The notes under the pieces were generated by a model, which did not search any database, had not been told where the DNA came from, and worked only from the letters and a program-made list of their open reading frames with translations. The position numbers and the translations under genes were made by a program. A stretch of 36,334 nt of DNA from Halomonas ventosae (GTDB lineage: Bacteria > Pseudomonadota > Gammaproteobacteria > Pseudomonadales > Halomonadaceae): NCBI RefSeq assembly GCF_004363555.1, contig NZ_SNZJ01000028.1, positions 1-36,334 of the forward strand, given 5' to 3'. Positions 1 to 8,631 of the stretch are shown here, one piece after another; position 1 is the stretch's first letter, and the number at the start of each line of letters is the position of its first letter.

Positions 1-79
1 AGCATGGCGCGGCCCTTACAGGTTTGGTCACCAGCAAGGAAAGGTCATGCGGGTCGGGGGGACAATCTGTTTTGATGAT

Positions 80-492
80 TTACGGACTTATAGCTTCGGC
101 GTCGACACCTGTGGCGGCATTGCTCTCAGCTCCTCTCGGGAGGTTACCCGCAGGACGGCTGTCGAGATATCTTGCGCTGAGGCCTTCTCGGTCGGCATCG
201 GTGCTCCTCCACTCTATGAATGCGATCTCAGGCATGCCCTTCTTGGGGTCGAAGCCGAGGGTGGTGTCCTTCCAGAACTGGACGGCGTCCTTGATCTGGG
301 TCTTGGTTATGAACTTAGGGTTGAACGGGGCGGTTCAGGCAGTCTCGAACCCGAAGGAACTGTAGAGCGTCGGCAGTAAGCCGGCCAGGAAATTGTCGAT
401 CTTGACTGATAAGGCGTTGAGGAGTGTCACACCCTCCTTGAGGACCTTGGTCAACACGGCGCAGCCGCCGATGCCTCCGACACCCTGCTTAT
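80..492 (-). pseudogene. Remnant of an unidentified coding gene, cut off by CRISPR array 1
   Basis: On the minus strand one reading frame runs from the edge of array 1 (about 492) to a TAA at 80-82 and looks like protein. It contains the segments KVLKEGVTLLNALSVKIDNF, LPTLYSSFGFET and, beyond an in-frame TGA at 335-337, KDTTLGFDPKKGMPEIAFIE. No start codon remains because the 5' part is replaced by the first CRISPR repeat. The pattern LYSSFGFE followed by a hydrophobic IAF segment resembles GNAT-like domains found in some phage and toxin proteins, but that is a guess from memory. The gene is broken both by the internal stop and by the missing front end. Confidence 0.45.
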
Positions 493-1374
493 TGAAACAC
501 CCCCACGGGCGTGGGGAGGACTATGTCTTTCCTCGGCTCTCTACCGATGGCCAAAGAAACACCCCCGCTGGCGCGGGGAAGACTCCTCGGTCGAGATCTC
601 CTGACCGTTGCTCTGGGAAACACCCCCGCGGGCGCGGGGAGGTCGTGATCACCTTTGTGTGCTTCGGAGTGCGGTTGGAAACACCCCCACGAGCGTGGGG
701 AGGACGGCCTGCTGGTCCTGGAAGAATGCGGGACCTGGGAAACACCCCCACTGGAGTGGGGAAATCGTCGGCGCCTGCCAATCCTTGTACTCAGGGTCGG
801 AAACACCCCCACAAGCGTGGGGAGGACCGGACTACCTCGCGCCCGTACACGCGGTCCCAGGAAACACCCCCACGGGCCTGAGAATGATAGCTTCCTGAAC
901 GCCTGGGCGCCCTTCTTCGAGGAAACACCCCCACGAGGGTGGGCAGGACCGAATCTCGGAACACACGGGGTTATAGTGGTCGGAAACACCCCCAGGGCGT
1001 GGGGAAGACGGTAGCTTGACCAGTCGCACGGACGCAGTGCGGGAAACACCCCCACGAGCATGGGGAGGACCACCACCTGGCACAGAAGCTCTGCTGCGAC
1101 TTGGAAACACCCCCACAGCGTGGGGAGGACATATCCACAAGCAGTGGCGCATCCGGCGTCTCGGAAACACCCCCACAGTCGCGGGGAGGACTAGCAGCGG
1201 ATCGTTTCATGATGGGCACCAGGGGAAACACCCCCACGGGAGTGGGGAGGACGGATTCGTGGCCTCGACTTTGTCCCGCGTCTGGGAAACACCCCCACGG
1301 GCGTTGGGAGGACGTGTCATCCACCGCAGGCGTCTATGTCGTCTCGGAAACACCTCCAGGGGCATAAATTTGAA
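493..1374 (-). CRISPR. CRISPR array 1 (type I-E repeats, 15 repeats, decaying)
   Basis: Fifteen 28-29-base repeats start at 493, 555, 616, 677, 738, 799, 860, 921, 982, 1042, 1103, 1163, 1224, 1285 and 1346, separated by 14 unrelated spacers of about 32 bases. On the plus strand each repeat begins GGAAACAC, continues as a CCCCAC...GTGGGG hairpin and ends mostly AGGAC. By comparison with the E. coli I-E repeat, crRNA is read from the minus strand, so the leader side is at high coordinates. That terminal repeat (1346) keeps only its handle half and no AT-rich leader follows it. Several inner repeats have broken stems (860, 921, 1285) or are one base short (982, 1103). The array is probably old and may be transcribed poorly or not at all. 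Confidence 0.95.
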
Positions 1375-1616
1375 TCCGTTACGACTTCAAGAGAGTTAGT
1401 GACCTGAATGACTTTTAACAGAAAATCCCAATACCTGCCCAGATACTTGAAACGCGCTTGGCTGTCACGCTAGACGACGTTGCACCGGAATCCCTTTCAC
1501 CGCCCTAGCTGCCAGGCTTCTGGCGGGCATTGCCGGCTGTCCGCTGCGGATCATCTCAGGTTACCCTGCTGATAGCAGAGTTGCGATAATTAGTGAACAA
1601 GAGGGCGAATCACTCG
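1375..1616. other. Intergenic stretch, nothing recognised
   Basis: Between the leader-side end of array 1 and the next gene remnant there is no reading frame with coding character, no tRNA and no clear hairpin. Base composition is closer to 50% GC than in the cas genes, fitting a foreign or decayed segment. An intact leader for array 1 would be expected here, but no leader-like AT-rich block or promoter pair stands out. Confidence 0.5.
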
Positions 1617-1955
1617 CTACTTGCCGTCATCCTCCTTGAGCAAATAGAACTCAGCCTGATCAGATACGCTGTCAAAACCGTTATTTTTCAGATGATCGAC
1701 AAGCGCCCCCATTCGTCAAGCGACTAAGGCCGTGGCCTGGCCTAGATTGCTCAAACGCCGGGGTGCGATAGTCTGGATAATGAGTGTCTGCACGCACTCG
1801 GGCTTATCCATACAGGCCATCACTAAGGCCGCCGCCCAGCCAATGAACGTCCAAACCGCCATCACCTTGAGCTCGCCGATGGCGACATTGTGGGCTTATT
1901 AGGCCATGCCGCGACAAATAAGCGGGATAAAGTAGACCGCGACCACCAGCCACCT
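1617..1955 (-). pseudogene. Decayed two-helix membrane protein resembling the superinfection-immunity (Imm) family
   Basis: One minus-strand frame stays coding-like across several stop codons: TAG at 1956-1958, two TAA at 1896-1901 and TGA at 1716-1718, with the final TAG at 1617-1619. It reads WLVVAVYFIPLICRGMA, then (after the stops) KVMAVWTFIGWAAALVMA, and later MGALVDHLKNNGFDSVSDQ with AEFYLLKEDDGK at the end. Two hydrophobic helices with the pattern YF-P---R and WT-IGW-AALV-A match my memory of the Imm_superinfect family (phage T4 Imm relatives), small membrane proteins that block DNA entry by further phages. The alignment is from memory only. Three separate interruptions in one frame make a pseudogene far more likely than sequencing error. 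Confidence 0.5.
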
Positions 1956-1989
1956 CTATGTCAGGGCGCGGCTACAATCTCTTCCAAGT

Positions 1990-2409
1990 CTAAAATGCAG
2001 TTCTTTGTATAGAAAATTCTCCGTTACTACCATAACTTACCCGATATACCTCAGGAACACCCTTTTCAACACTGGCTTCTATTTCAACGAGTCCTCCAGC
2101 GCATACCCCTGTAGCTTTTGCTGCTAACATTTGACGACCCAGTGGAAGATAAAATGTCACTTTTTCGCTCGGACCAATTTCAGCAACGGGCTCTCTATTT
2201 GCATAAACACGAGAGTCACATGCCGAACCTGACATACCACTATCCCGCTTCACAACAACCTGACCCATGCCCTCTTCTTGCATTTGGAACCGTTCATTCA
2301 GCACTTTAGATTGTGGCACTTCCAGAGCAGCGTCTGTTGGGACAGGCGTGGTTGCGCAGCCTGAAATTAAAAGTACAGATCCAAAGACTGCCGAATAAAA
2401 TATTTTCAT
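1990..2409 (-). CDS. Small outer-envelope lipoprotein of unknown function
   Basis: The 139-residue product starts with a lipoprotein signal peptide: charged MKIF, a hydrophobic stretch and the lipobox ISGC with the lipidated cysteine at residue 18. The mature part has no domain that I can name. It has two further cysteines near the motifs SGSACDSRVY and ATGVCAGGL, and a mostly beta-rich composition ending SNGEFSIQRTAF. It resembles short lipoproteins scattered through Proteobacteria that share the pattern RDSG...VYANREPVAEI...F-LPLG. The start at 2409 is chosen because GGAGGTGGGG lies directly before it; a longer frame reaches 2454 without a ribosome site. The gene sits alone between the two CRISPR arrays and is clearly AT-richer than the cas genes, suggesting recent acquisition. 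Confidence 0.75.
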   Translation of the reverse strand: MKIFYSAVFGSVLLISGCATTPVPTDAALEVPQSKVLNERFQMQEEGMGQVVVKRDSGMSGSACDSRVYANREPVAEIGPSEKVTFYLPLGRQMLAAKATGVCAGGLVEIEASVEKGVPEVYRVSYGSNGEFSIQRTAF

Positions 2410-2539
2410 CCCCACCTCCAATTCATTATAAATTACCAAGAAAAACAATATCATAAATTGTTTTCACCATGCCAACCTTTACCCCTCAGCGGACCTAAAC
2501 TAGGGGGAGGGTCAGCTCGTCTTTGCTCGCATCAGTGAC

Positions 2540-3971
2540 AGAAACATCCCCACGGCCGTGGGGAGGACGTCCTGCCGATCCGCGCCATGACCTGGGAGCA
2601 GGAAACACCCCCACGAGCGTGGGGAGGACCCGCCGGGCGACCCCAACGTCGACGTAACCCTGGAAACACCCCCGCGGGCGCGGGGAAGACGGCAGCACCA
2701 CGGCGTTCCAGAACAATGTCCAGGAAACACCCCCGCGGGCGCGGGGAAGACAGAATCGGGACAGAGGAAATGGACTCCACATCGGAAACACCCCCGCGGG
2801 CGCGGGGAAGACGACAGCGGCGACGCCACCACCTTCGAGGCCTCGGAAACACCCCCGCGGGCGCGGGGAAGACGACAGCGGCGACGCCACCACCTTCGAG
2901 GCCTCGGAAACACCCCCGCGGGCGCGGGGAAGACGCTCGCGTGAAGATCAAGGTGGCGGCGGAGATGGAAACACCCCCGCGGGCGCGGGGAAGACATCAG
3001 CAGGGCGACGGCACAGGGCAGCGACCTGGAAACACCCCCGCGGGCGCGGGGAAGGCGTGCCCTCTGCAATGCCATGCTGGTCGGCGATGGAAACACCCCC
3101 GCGGGCGCGGGGAAGGCGAGCGCCCCGGCTTGTAGCGGATGCCTGCGTAAGAAACACCCCCGCGGTCGCGGGGAAGGCTACATCGTCTGCCAGACGCGAC
3201 ACGATGCCGTGGAAACACCCCCGCGGTCGCGGGGAAGGCCTGCGAGCGTATCGCTCGAAAGACCCGCAGTGGGAAACACCCCCGCGGTCGCGGGGAAGGC
3301 GTCGGTCTGTACATCGCTGCGCAGGCCCATGGGGAAACACCCCCGCGGTCGCGGGGAAGGCTGCAGCCGGCTGTAGTAGGTCGCTGACGAGATAGAAACA
3401 CTCCCGCGGTCGCGGGGAAGGCACGGTGAACTCGATAAATCGCCCGCTTGGCGCAGAAACACCCCCGCGGTCGCGGGGAAGGCCGCGTCAGGTTTCGGCT
3501 TTCCTTCTTCCAGGGGGAAACACCCCCGCGGGCGCGGGGAAGACCTGCGGGCGTATCGGAGCAAAGATCCGCAGTGGGAAACACCCCCACCTGCGTGGGG
3601 AGGACGGCGCCTACGCCGATACCGTGGAGCGCGTCGAAGAAACACCCCCGCGGGTGCGGGGAAGGCAGGCGGTCGAAGATGCCGGTCACCAGGTCGTGAG
3701 AAACACCCCCGCGGGTGCGGGGAAGGCGCTCGCCAGGAGCAGAAAGCAACGCGCCAGGGGGAAACACCCCCGCGGGCACGGGGAAGACGGCACGAACACG
3801 ACTTACGCCCCGGTGCACCAGGAAACACCCCCGCGGGCGCGGGGAAGACAGCGCCTGGCGGTCGTGCTTGCCGACGCGCTCGGAAACACCCCCACGGGCG
3901 TGGGGATGACTGCAGGTTGCCGGTGGTGTCGGTCACCTGCTTGGAAACACCCCCACGAGCATGGGGGATTC
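2540..3971 (-). CRISPR. CRISPR array 2 (type I-E, 24 repeats, 23 spacers)
   Basis: Twenty-four 29-base repeats occur at an exact 61-base period (starts 2540 + 61n up to 3943), giving 23 spacers of 32 bases, the standard I-E size. In crRNA orientation (minus strand) the repeat is a short 5' tail (GTCTTC type), the hairpin CCCCGC-GCCC-GCGGGG and the 8-base handle GTGTTTCC, equivalent to E. coli ATAAACCG. The handle is nearly invariant while stem and tail vary in blocks: GCGGGCGCG, GCGGTCGCG, GCGGGTGCG, and an A/T stem version ACGAGCGTG at both ends. The array begins 38 bases after cas5 and is co-oriented with the cas operon. The leader-side repeat (3943) is itself degenerate, ending GGGGGATTC on the plus strand. 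Confidence 0.98.
2813..2934 (-). repeat. Tandem duplication of one spacer-repeat unit in array 2
   Basis: The 61-base unit 2813-2873 (spacer plus repeat) is followed by an identical unit at 2874-2934. Both spacers start GACAGCGGCGACG and end TTCGAGGCCTC, and the flanking repeats are of the same GCGGGCGCG/GAAGAC type. This is most simply a slippage or recombination duplication inside the array, not two acquisitions. Confidence 0.95.
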
Positions 3972-4008
3972 ATGGCATAGATTCTTAAAGAACAGGGTCA
4001 AGCAATGG
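3972..4008 (-). promoter_or_regulatory. Very short putative leader or promoter of CRISPR array 2
   Basis: Only 37 bases separate the cas5 stop from the first repeat. On the minus strand this holds TTGACC (3996-4001), a 16-base gap with the AT-rich TTCTTTAAGAATC, then TATGCC (3974-3979), which could be a weak -35/-10 pair starting transcription at the first repeat. A normal I-E leader is longer and binds IHF; I see no clear IHF site. The array could instead be read through from the cas operon. Confidence 0.35.
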
Positions 4009-4722
4009 TCACGGCTGCCAGTCCTGAACGGTCACCCGTCGATCCCGGTAGCGCTTGTCGGTGCCGAACTGTAGGGGCACGTCGTTCAGGGTCAGCACCT
4101 CCCCCTCGTGCTCGCCCTCCTGGACTCGGAAGCTGAAGGCTCGCTGCTTGCTCCTGGCCAATTCCCGGGCATGTTCGACCGACTCGTCGACCGTGGGGAA
4201 CTGCCCCTGGTAGATGAGCTCGGTGGGCACGCAGTGCTTACGACCGAGGTAGAGATCCCAGGCCGGTGCCACCAGCGCCTGGCCGATCTCCCCGGCCAGG
4301 TCGGCGGGCACCTGAAGCGCCACGGCGAACGCCATGTCCTGGAGCGCGTAGCGGTAGGTCATCTTGGTGCCACCGCCCACGGCCTTCTTGCCCTCGGCCG
4401 TCTTGGGCACCATCAGGCTCTCCCAGGGATCCTCGGTGTCATAGCCGCTGCCCACCATGTGGAAGTCCCTGAGCAGCGGTGGCCTGGGCTGGGGGTTGCC
4501 GTTGAGATCGGTCGGGACATAGGCCTCGACGTGCATCTCCCCGGCCGCCAGCCGTGCCAGCAGGTCGCGCTGCTCACCGCCGGCACCCAGGGCGCAACAG
4601 ATCAGGCCCAGGACCCCGGAACGGGTCGGGAAGTCCAGGGTATCGCGGCGCCCGAAGCGGGAGTCATGCCCCCAGGCCTGGAGCGGGGCCTCCAGCCACA
4701 GCAACAGATACGGATCACTCAT
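4009..4722 (-). CDS. cas5e: Type I-E Cascade subunit Cas5e (CasD)
   Basis: Cas5e binds the 5' handle of the crRNA and caps the Cas7 backbone near Cas8e in the Cascade complex. The 237-residue protein opens with the family signature LLLWLEAPLQAWGHDSRFGR followed by RDTLDFPTRSGVLGLI, the glycine-rich RAMP core. The start at 4722 has GAGGTGACC just upstream and begins MSDPYLLLW; the frame extends further but those extra codons overlap cas7. It follows cas7 by 7 bases and is the last gene of the operon; array 2 begins 38 bases after its stop. In the usual I-E order cas6e, cas1 and cas2 would come next, but they are absent here. Confidence 0.95.
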   Translation of the reverse strand: MSDPYLLLWLEAPLQAWGHDSRFGRRDTLDFPTRSGVLGLICCALGAGGEQRDLLARLAAGEMHVEAYVPTDLNGNPQPRPPLLRDFHMVGSGYDTEDPWESLMVPKTAEGKKAVGGGTKMTYRYALQDMAFAVALQVPADLAGEIGQALVAPAWDLYLGRKHCVPTELIYQGQFPTVDESVEHARELARSKQRAFSFRVQEGEHEGEVLTLNDVPLQFGTDKRYRDRRVTVQDWQP

Positions 4723-4729
4723 GGTCACC

Positions 4730-5779
4730 TCAGGCCGCCTGGTCGTCGAGGCGGTCCACGTGACCCTGCAGGGCGGCACTCAGGTCGTCCAGACTGAAGG
4801 CCTCGTCGTCGCCCCAGCGGTAGTCACCCTGCTTGCCGAACAGCGAGCCGACCATCTTTTCTTTCTGGTCGAGGTAGTCGTTCAGGGCTGCCTTGCTGGG
4901 CGCTAGGTAGCCGTCTCCCTGGGCCTTGATGGGGGCCTCGAAGGGCACCTGCAGCCGCTGGCCACGCCGGACCATTACCCGTGCGTAGTCCCAGGGGCTG
5001 GCGCCTGACATGGTGGCCTGGCGGGCATCGGGGATGGCCACGAATAGCGCCTTGGTGAAGGCATCGATGGCCGTCTTGAGCTGGTCGGCCTCCAGGCTCT
5101 GCGCCAGCTGCCCCAGATCCAAGCTGATGTAGCGGTAGTAGGTCGCCGCATTGAACTCGAGGCTGCCCATGTGGGAAGAACCGGGCTCACTGGCGTGGTC
5201 ATCCAGGGCTGTGAAGAACTCCACCTCGTTGTTGACCTTGTGGGTCGAGATAGCATGGGAGAAGGCACTCGCGGCCTCGACGTTCAGTTCCGGCGCCTTG
5301 GCGACCATGCGCCCGAACAGGGCGATGTCGAGGGCGTCCATGGCCGGGTTCATCACCTTCTTGGCGAGCTTGAACAGCTCCTTGTCCTTGATCTTGCCGG
5401 CATCGAATTCTTGCTCGGCGGCATGGCCCGCGAACGCCTGGGCCTCGCTGTCGCTGATGAACAGCAGGGTGTCATCCGTCAGGCTGTCGGCCATCGCCTT
5501 GCCACAGGCCTCGGCGGCCTCCTCGCTGGCGCCCCGCGTTCGGCAGGCCTCGGCCAGCAACGCCGTCACCTTCTTGGTGCGGGTCCCCATGGGAACCCCC
5601 AGCTCGCGCAGGGCCAGCCTCACCTGGCGCTTCCAGCACTGCGAGCTGACCCGGGCACGGGTCACCCCGCCGATGCGCGCCGTCTTGGGTGCGCCGACAT
5701 CATCCCGGTTCAGGCAGGAGACCGGAAAGGACTGCAGGATATGGAATTCGATACGGGTGTTCCGAAACGGTTGGGTCAT
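4730..5779 (-). CDS. cas7e: Type I-E Cascade backbone subunit Cas7e (CasC)
   Basis: Cas7e polymerises, six copies per complex in known I-E Cascades, along the crRNA spacer and forms the target-binding spine. The 349-residue product has the diagnostic N-terminal segment FHILQSFPVSCLNRDDVGAP followed by a GGVTRARVSSQCWKR motif, and the conserved middle segment EFNAATYYRYISLDLGQL. Its length is close to the E. coli protein. An AAGGA ribosome site lies 9 bases before the ATG. It is 33 bases downstream of cas6e and 7 bases upstream of cas5, in one operon. Having cas6e upstream of cas7 is unusual for I-E as I know it. Confidence 0.96.
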   Translation of the reverse strand: MTQPFRNTRIEFHILQSFPVSCLNRDDVGAPKTARIGGVTRARVSSQCWKRQVRLALRELGVPMGTRTKKVTALLAEACRTRGASEEAAEACGKAMADSLTDDTLLFISDSEAQAFAGHAAEQEFDAGKIKDKELFKLAKKVMNPAMDALDIALFGRMVAKAPELNVEAASAFSHAISTHKVNNEVEFFTALDDHASEPGSSHMGSLEFNAATYYRYISLDLGQLAQSLEADQLKTAIDAFTKALFVAIPDARQATMSGASPWDYARVMVRRGQRLQVPFEAPIKAQGDGYLAPSKAALNDYLDQKEKMVGSLFGKQGDYRWGDDEAFSLDDLSAALQGHVDRLDDQAA

Positions 5780-5812
5780 GAGACAACATCCTTATCTGGG
5801 TCGGGTGAGGGC

Positions 5813-6478
5813 TTATTCCGCGAAGGGGCTGTCGAGGACAGGGACGATCTGCAGCAGGCCGCAGCCGAAGGCCCGCGCTCGGCCGATGCCTCGTGCGAAG
5901 CTCTGACGGAATTGCTGCGCGTCCGTGACCTCCAGGACGCCGCGCAGGTGGGCCTTGGCCACGGTGATCGTCCGGTCCTGCTTGCCCTGGAACTGCTCGA
6001 CATCGACACGGCCAAGCTCAAGCGTGGAGGGTAGGGCCCGGAACCCCCAACTGGGCTCGCAGCGCTCGAGAAACCACTCGGTGATGGCCTCGCGCCCTTT
6101 CACCGGGAGGCGTTTGCCGGTGGCGTTCTCGCGACGGGTGGGATTGATCGCCACCTGGAACTGGTAGCGCGGGTGATCGAGGAAGCCCGCCGGGATGGGT
6201 TTGCACTGCACTTCCCCGAGGCGCTCCTCCTCGACCGGGATGCCATCGGCCGGCTTCCGGTCGGAGAGCATCATCACCTGTCGCCCCAGGCGGTTGCCGC
6301 CCTTGTCGGCATAGACGATCCCGCTGGGGGTGTGACCCTGCTTGTCGGCCTGGCTGCGCACGTCGTCAAAGAGGCTGTAGACGACCCGATGCAGCGAGTA
6401 GGGGTCGGTGATCTTGAGGGCCTGAATGGCATGCCGGTCGAGATGCAGGACGCTGGCGTAGAGCGTTGGCTGGCTCAT
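5813..6478 (-). CDS. cas6e: Type I-E crRNA endonuclease Cas6e (CasE)
   Basis: Cas6e cuts the pre-crRNA at the base of each repeat hairpin and stays bound to the 3' stem-loop. The 221-residue protein has the two-domain RAMP form. His30 in [13 protein letters not shown] matches the catalytic histidine of E. coli CasE (His20), and the C-terminal glycine-rich loop is [16 protein letters not shown], as expected. Its start overlaps the cse2 stop by four bases (ATGA), indicating translational coupling. The gene lies between cse2 and cas7, not after cas5 as in E. coli, so the operon has been rearranged. The protein must process repeats whose stems differ in sequence but keep pairing. Confidence 0.95.
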   Translation of the reverse strand: MSQPTLYASVLHLDRHAIQALKITDPYSLHRVVYSLFDDVRSQADKQGHTPSGIVYADKGGNRLGRQVMMLSDRKPADGIPVEEERLGEVQCKPIPAGFLDHPRYQFQVAINPTRRENATGKRLPVKGREAITEWFLERCEPSWGFRALPSTLELGRVDVEQFQGKQDRTITVAKAHLRGVLEVTDAQQFRQSFARGIGRARAFGCGLLQIVPVLDSPFAE

Positions 6479-7032
6479 TGACTCGCCTCCCCGGCCTCAG
6501 GCGCGCCACTCTCCACGCTTCCCTGGGGGCGATGATAAAAGTCCTGTGCCCAGCGGGCTCGTGTCCGTTCCCCTGAGCTATGGAACCACAGCAGCTCCTC
6601 CAGCAGGCTTGCGTAGTTGAGCACCGCGCCCTGCTTGGAGTGGATGAGCATCAGCACCGGACGTATCACGCTGCAGAGCTCTTCGACTTCCTCGCAGGCC
6701 AGCAGACGACGCAGGCGCGCCTTCGCGGGAGAACTCTCGGCGCCCCCCTCGTAGCACCTGGCCAGCGCCGTGCCCAGTGAGAGGCGGCCGTTGCGCTCGG
6801 CCTTGGCCCGGGTCATGGCCGCTGCCACCGTGGCATAGGGAAGCCGCTGAGAGGGCCACTCCAGCTCGACGCCAAACTGGGCCAGCACCTCCCAGCTCTG
6901 GTATTCCGTGGCCGGGTTGTCGGCCCGGCGAAGCCTCGCGGCCAGGCCCTTGTCATGCTGAGTGCGTTCCAGAAGGTAACTGACGAAGCGCTCAGCCCTC
7001 CTGGGACGCGCTGGGGTGCTCTGTTCCATCAT
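6475..7032 (-). CDS. cse2: Type I-E Cascade small subunit Cse2 (Cas11e, CasB)
   Basis: Cse2 forms the dimer on the inner face of Cascade that holds the displaced DNA strand. The 185-residue, mostly helical product contains the family segment [20 protein letters not shown] near the N terminus and [19 protein letters not shown] in the C-terminal helical bundle. Two ATG codons overlap the cas8e stop (7032 and 7029); the second is better spaced from the AGGAGG upstream, so the protein may be one residue shorter. The last residues overlap cas6e by four bases. Nothing suggests inactivation. Confidence 0.92.
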   Translation of the reverse strand: MMEQSTPARPRRAERFVSYLLERTQHDKGLAARLRRADNPATEYQSWEVLAQFGVELEWPSQRLPYATVAAAMTRAKAERNGRLSLGTALARCYEGGAESSPAKARLRRLLACEEVEELCSVIRPVLMLIHSKQGAVLNYASLLEELLWFHSSGERTRARWAQDFYHRPQGSVESGAPEAGEASQ

Positions 7033-8627
7033 GCCTCCTGGGGCTCAGTGGGTGTCTGCCGGGGCGAGTCGAGATAAGTACCGGGTCGAGGCTGGCGACG
7101 GGCCCATACCTCAAGCTGGCGCGCGGTCTCCCGCGGGGCACACTGTTCGAAGCAGTTGGTGACGTGGCCGAAGAACCGCCGACGCAGTGCCCGTCGCATG
7201 GCGGCACCTTCCTCGCCGGGGTCACAGTGTTCGGTCAGCGCGGAAAAGTCTCGTTCGCATAGCTGCCAAAAGAGGTGGCTGGCGCGATCTGCCTGGGCGG
7301 CTGCCATGTCCGGGGTCGCCTTGAGGTCACGGTAGTAGTCCCGCACACAGGCGTAGAGCTTCCGGCTGAGCTGCTCCAGGCCGGCCATCTCATGCTTGAG
7401 GTTGTCGAGCCAGTCGGCGCCAAGGTCGCTCCCCTGCAGCCAGACCATGGACTCGAGGAAGTCATCGGCCTGCTTCACCGACTGGTCACCGGAGTTGGCG
7501 CTGACCTTGAGCCCCCCGGTCCAGATACACAGCGACTCGCCGAGGTCGCGCATGCGACTGACGCCCTGTTGCAGTCCCAGGCTCTCGAACCCCGAACGCT
7601 CGCTCAGGGAGAGGAAGTCGAGGAAGGCATGCAGTTCCCGCCACGGCTTGCGGTCGAGGTTCACGTACTTGACCTTGATGTCCTTGCCGCTCTGGTCGAG
7701 CAGCAGGGAAGGCTCGAACCAGCCCTCCTTGATGCCGGGATAGTTGATCCCGTCGAGGTAGAAGATGCCGCCCTCCTGGAGCAAGGCGAATCGCGACAGG
7801 GCCACCAGGCAGCTCTGGTAGCTGCGCTTCAAGGCCTCGGCACGGTCGTCCTCCTCATGGGCCGGCATGGCCTCCCAGACGGGGCGACCCACGCCCTCGG
7901 GCCAGCGGTTGGCGGCAGCGATGGCCTCCCGGGTCATCAGGTTGATCCAGAGGTCGCGGCGCAGGTCACCCGTCGTCACCAAGGTGTGCAGTTGCCCCGT
8001 CCACCCTCCGAGGCTCGGGCCGGCCGGCGCGCTGTAGCGGTTGCCCAACGCCCGCCCCGCCAGGGAGGTCAGGTCGCCCTCGACCCGTTTCCCACCGAAG
8101 GCGAAGTTCATCAGGGTCACCAGGAAGACCGCCTGATCCGCGTCGTCCATGGGCTTCTCGAACAGGGTGTGCGAGAGCAGGGTATTGTTGGCCGAGGGCA
8201 TATCGGGATAGAAGCCCGCCCCCAGCGAGCGCGGCTGTCCCGAGGCGATGGCCTCCTCGCGTTTGCCCTTGGTCTTGGCGGCCTCGAGCCTGCGCTCGGT
8301 GCGCTCGGCGATGCAGTCCGCCACGGCTGGCACCTGCAGGAAGGGACGCTCACCCTGCAGGTAGAAGCTGCCGTGCCACTCCTCCAGGTAGTCCAGGCAG
8401 CGGGCGGACAGCCCCTCCACCCCCCGTTCGGCCCATTCGGCCTCGTCATCGGGCGTGCAGGCTGCCTGGGCGATGGAGAGCAGCAGCTTGGTCAGCGCCA
8501 GCTTCTGGATGGGGTTGCCGCCCAGGGCTCGCAGGTCGGGTCGGGCGAAGACCTCCCGCAGGCTGACTCGGCCGACGTCGGCCACCGGGATCCAGGGCTC
8601 GTCGATCAGGTTGAAGCGGTTCTCCAT
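7029..8627 (-). CDS. cas8e: Type I-E Cascade large subunit Cas8e (Cse1, CasA)
   Basis: Cas8e recognises the PAM, starts R-loop formation and recruits Cas3. The 532-residue protein begins [20 protein letters not shown], the typical Cse1 opening, has the expected mixed N-terminal domain and ends in a helical bundle (from about residue 390). The start at 8627 was chosen because it has AAGGAC nearby and matches family N termini; an upstream frame to 8696 would overlap cas3. The gene is 4 bases after the cas3 stop and overlaps cse2 by four bases, so the operon is tightly coupled. The length is normal and the frame is unbroken. Confidence 0.95.
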   Translation of the reverse strand: MENRFNLIDEPWIPVADVGRVSLREVFARPDLRALGGNPIQKLALTKLLLSIAQAACTPDDEAEWAERGVEGLSARCLDYLEEWHGSFYLQGERPFLQVPAVADCIAERTERRLEAAKTKGKREEAIASGQPRSLGAGFYPDMPSANNTLLSHTLFEKPMDDADQAVFLVTLMNFAFGGKRVEGDLTSLAGRALGNRYSAPAGPSLGGWTGQLHTLVTTGDLRRDLWINLMTREAIAAANRWPEGVGRPVWEAMPAHEEDDRAEALKRSYQSCLVALSRFALLQEGGIFYLDGINYPGIKEGWFEPSLLLDQSGKDIKVKYVNLDRKPWRELHAFLDFLSLSERSGFESLGLQQGVSRMRDLGESLCIWTGGLKVSANSGDQSVKQADDFLESMVWLQGSDLGADWLDNLKHEMAGLEQLSRKLYACVRDYYRDLKATPDMAAAQADRASHLFWQLCERDFSALTEHCDPGEEGAAMRRALRRRFFGHVTNCFEQCAPRETARQLEVWARRQPRPGTYLDSPRQTPTEPQEA

Positions 8628-8631
8628 ATGT

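Noticed and set aside
393..1399. Several reading frames on both strands with repeating motifs such as ETPPRAWG and PRGCFP
   Set aside because: They are translations of the CRISPR repeats; the periodic peptide pattern follows the 61-base unit and no ribosome sites fit.
2495..3980. Long frames in array 2 (up to about 270 codons) with FPAPAGVFP-type repeats
   Set aside because: CRISPR repeat and spacer translations in several frames at once, not genes.
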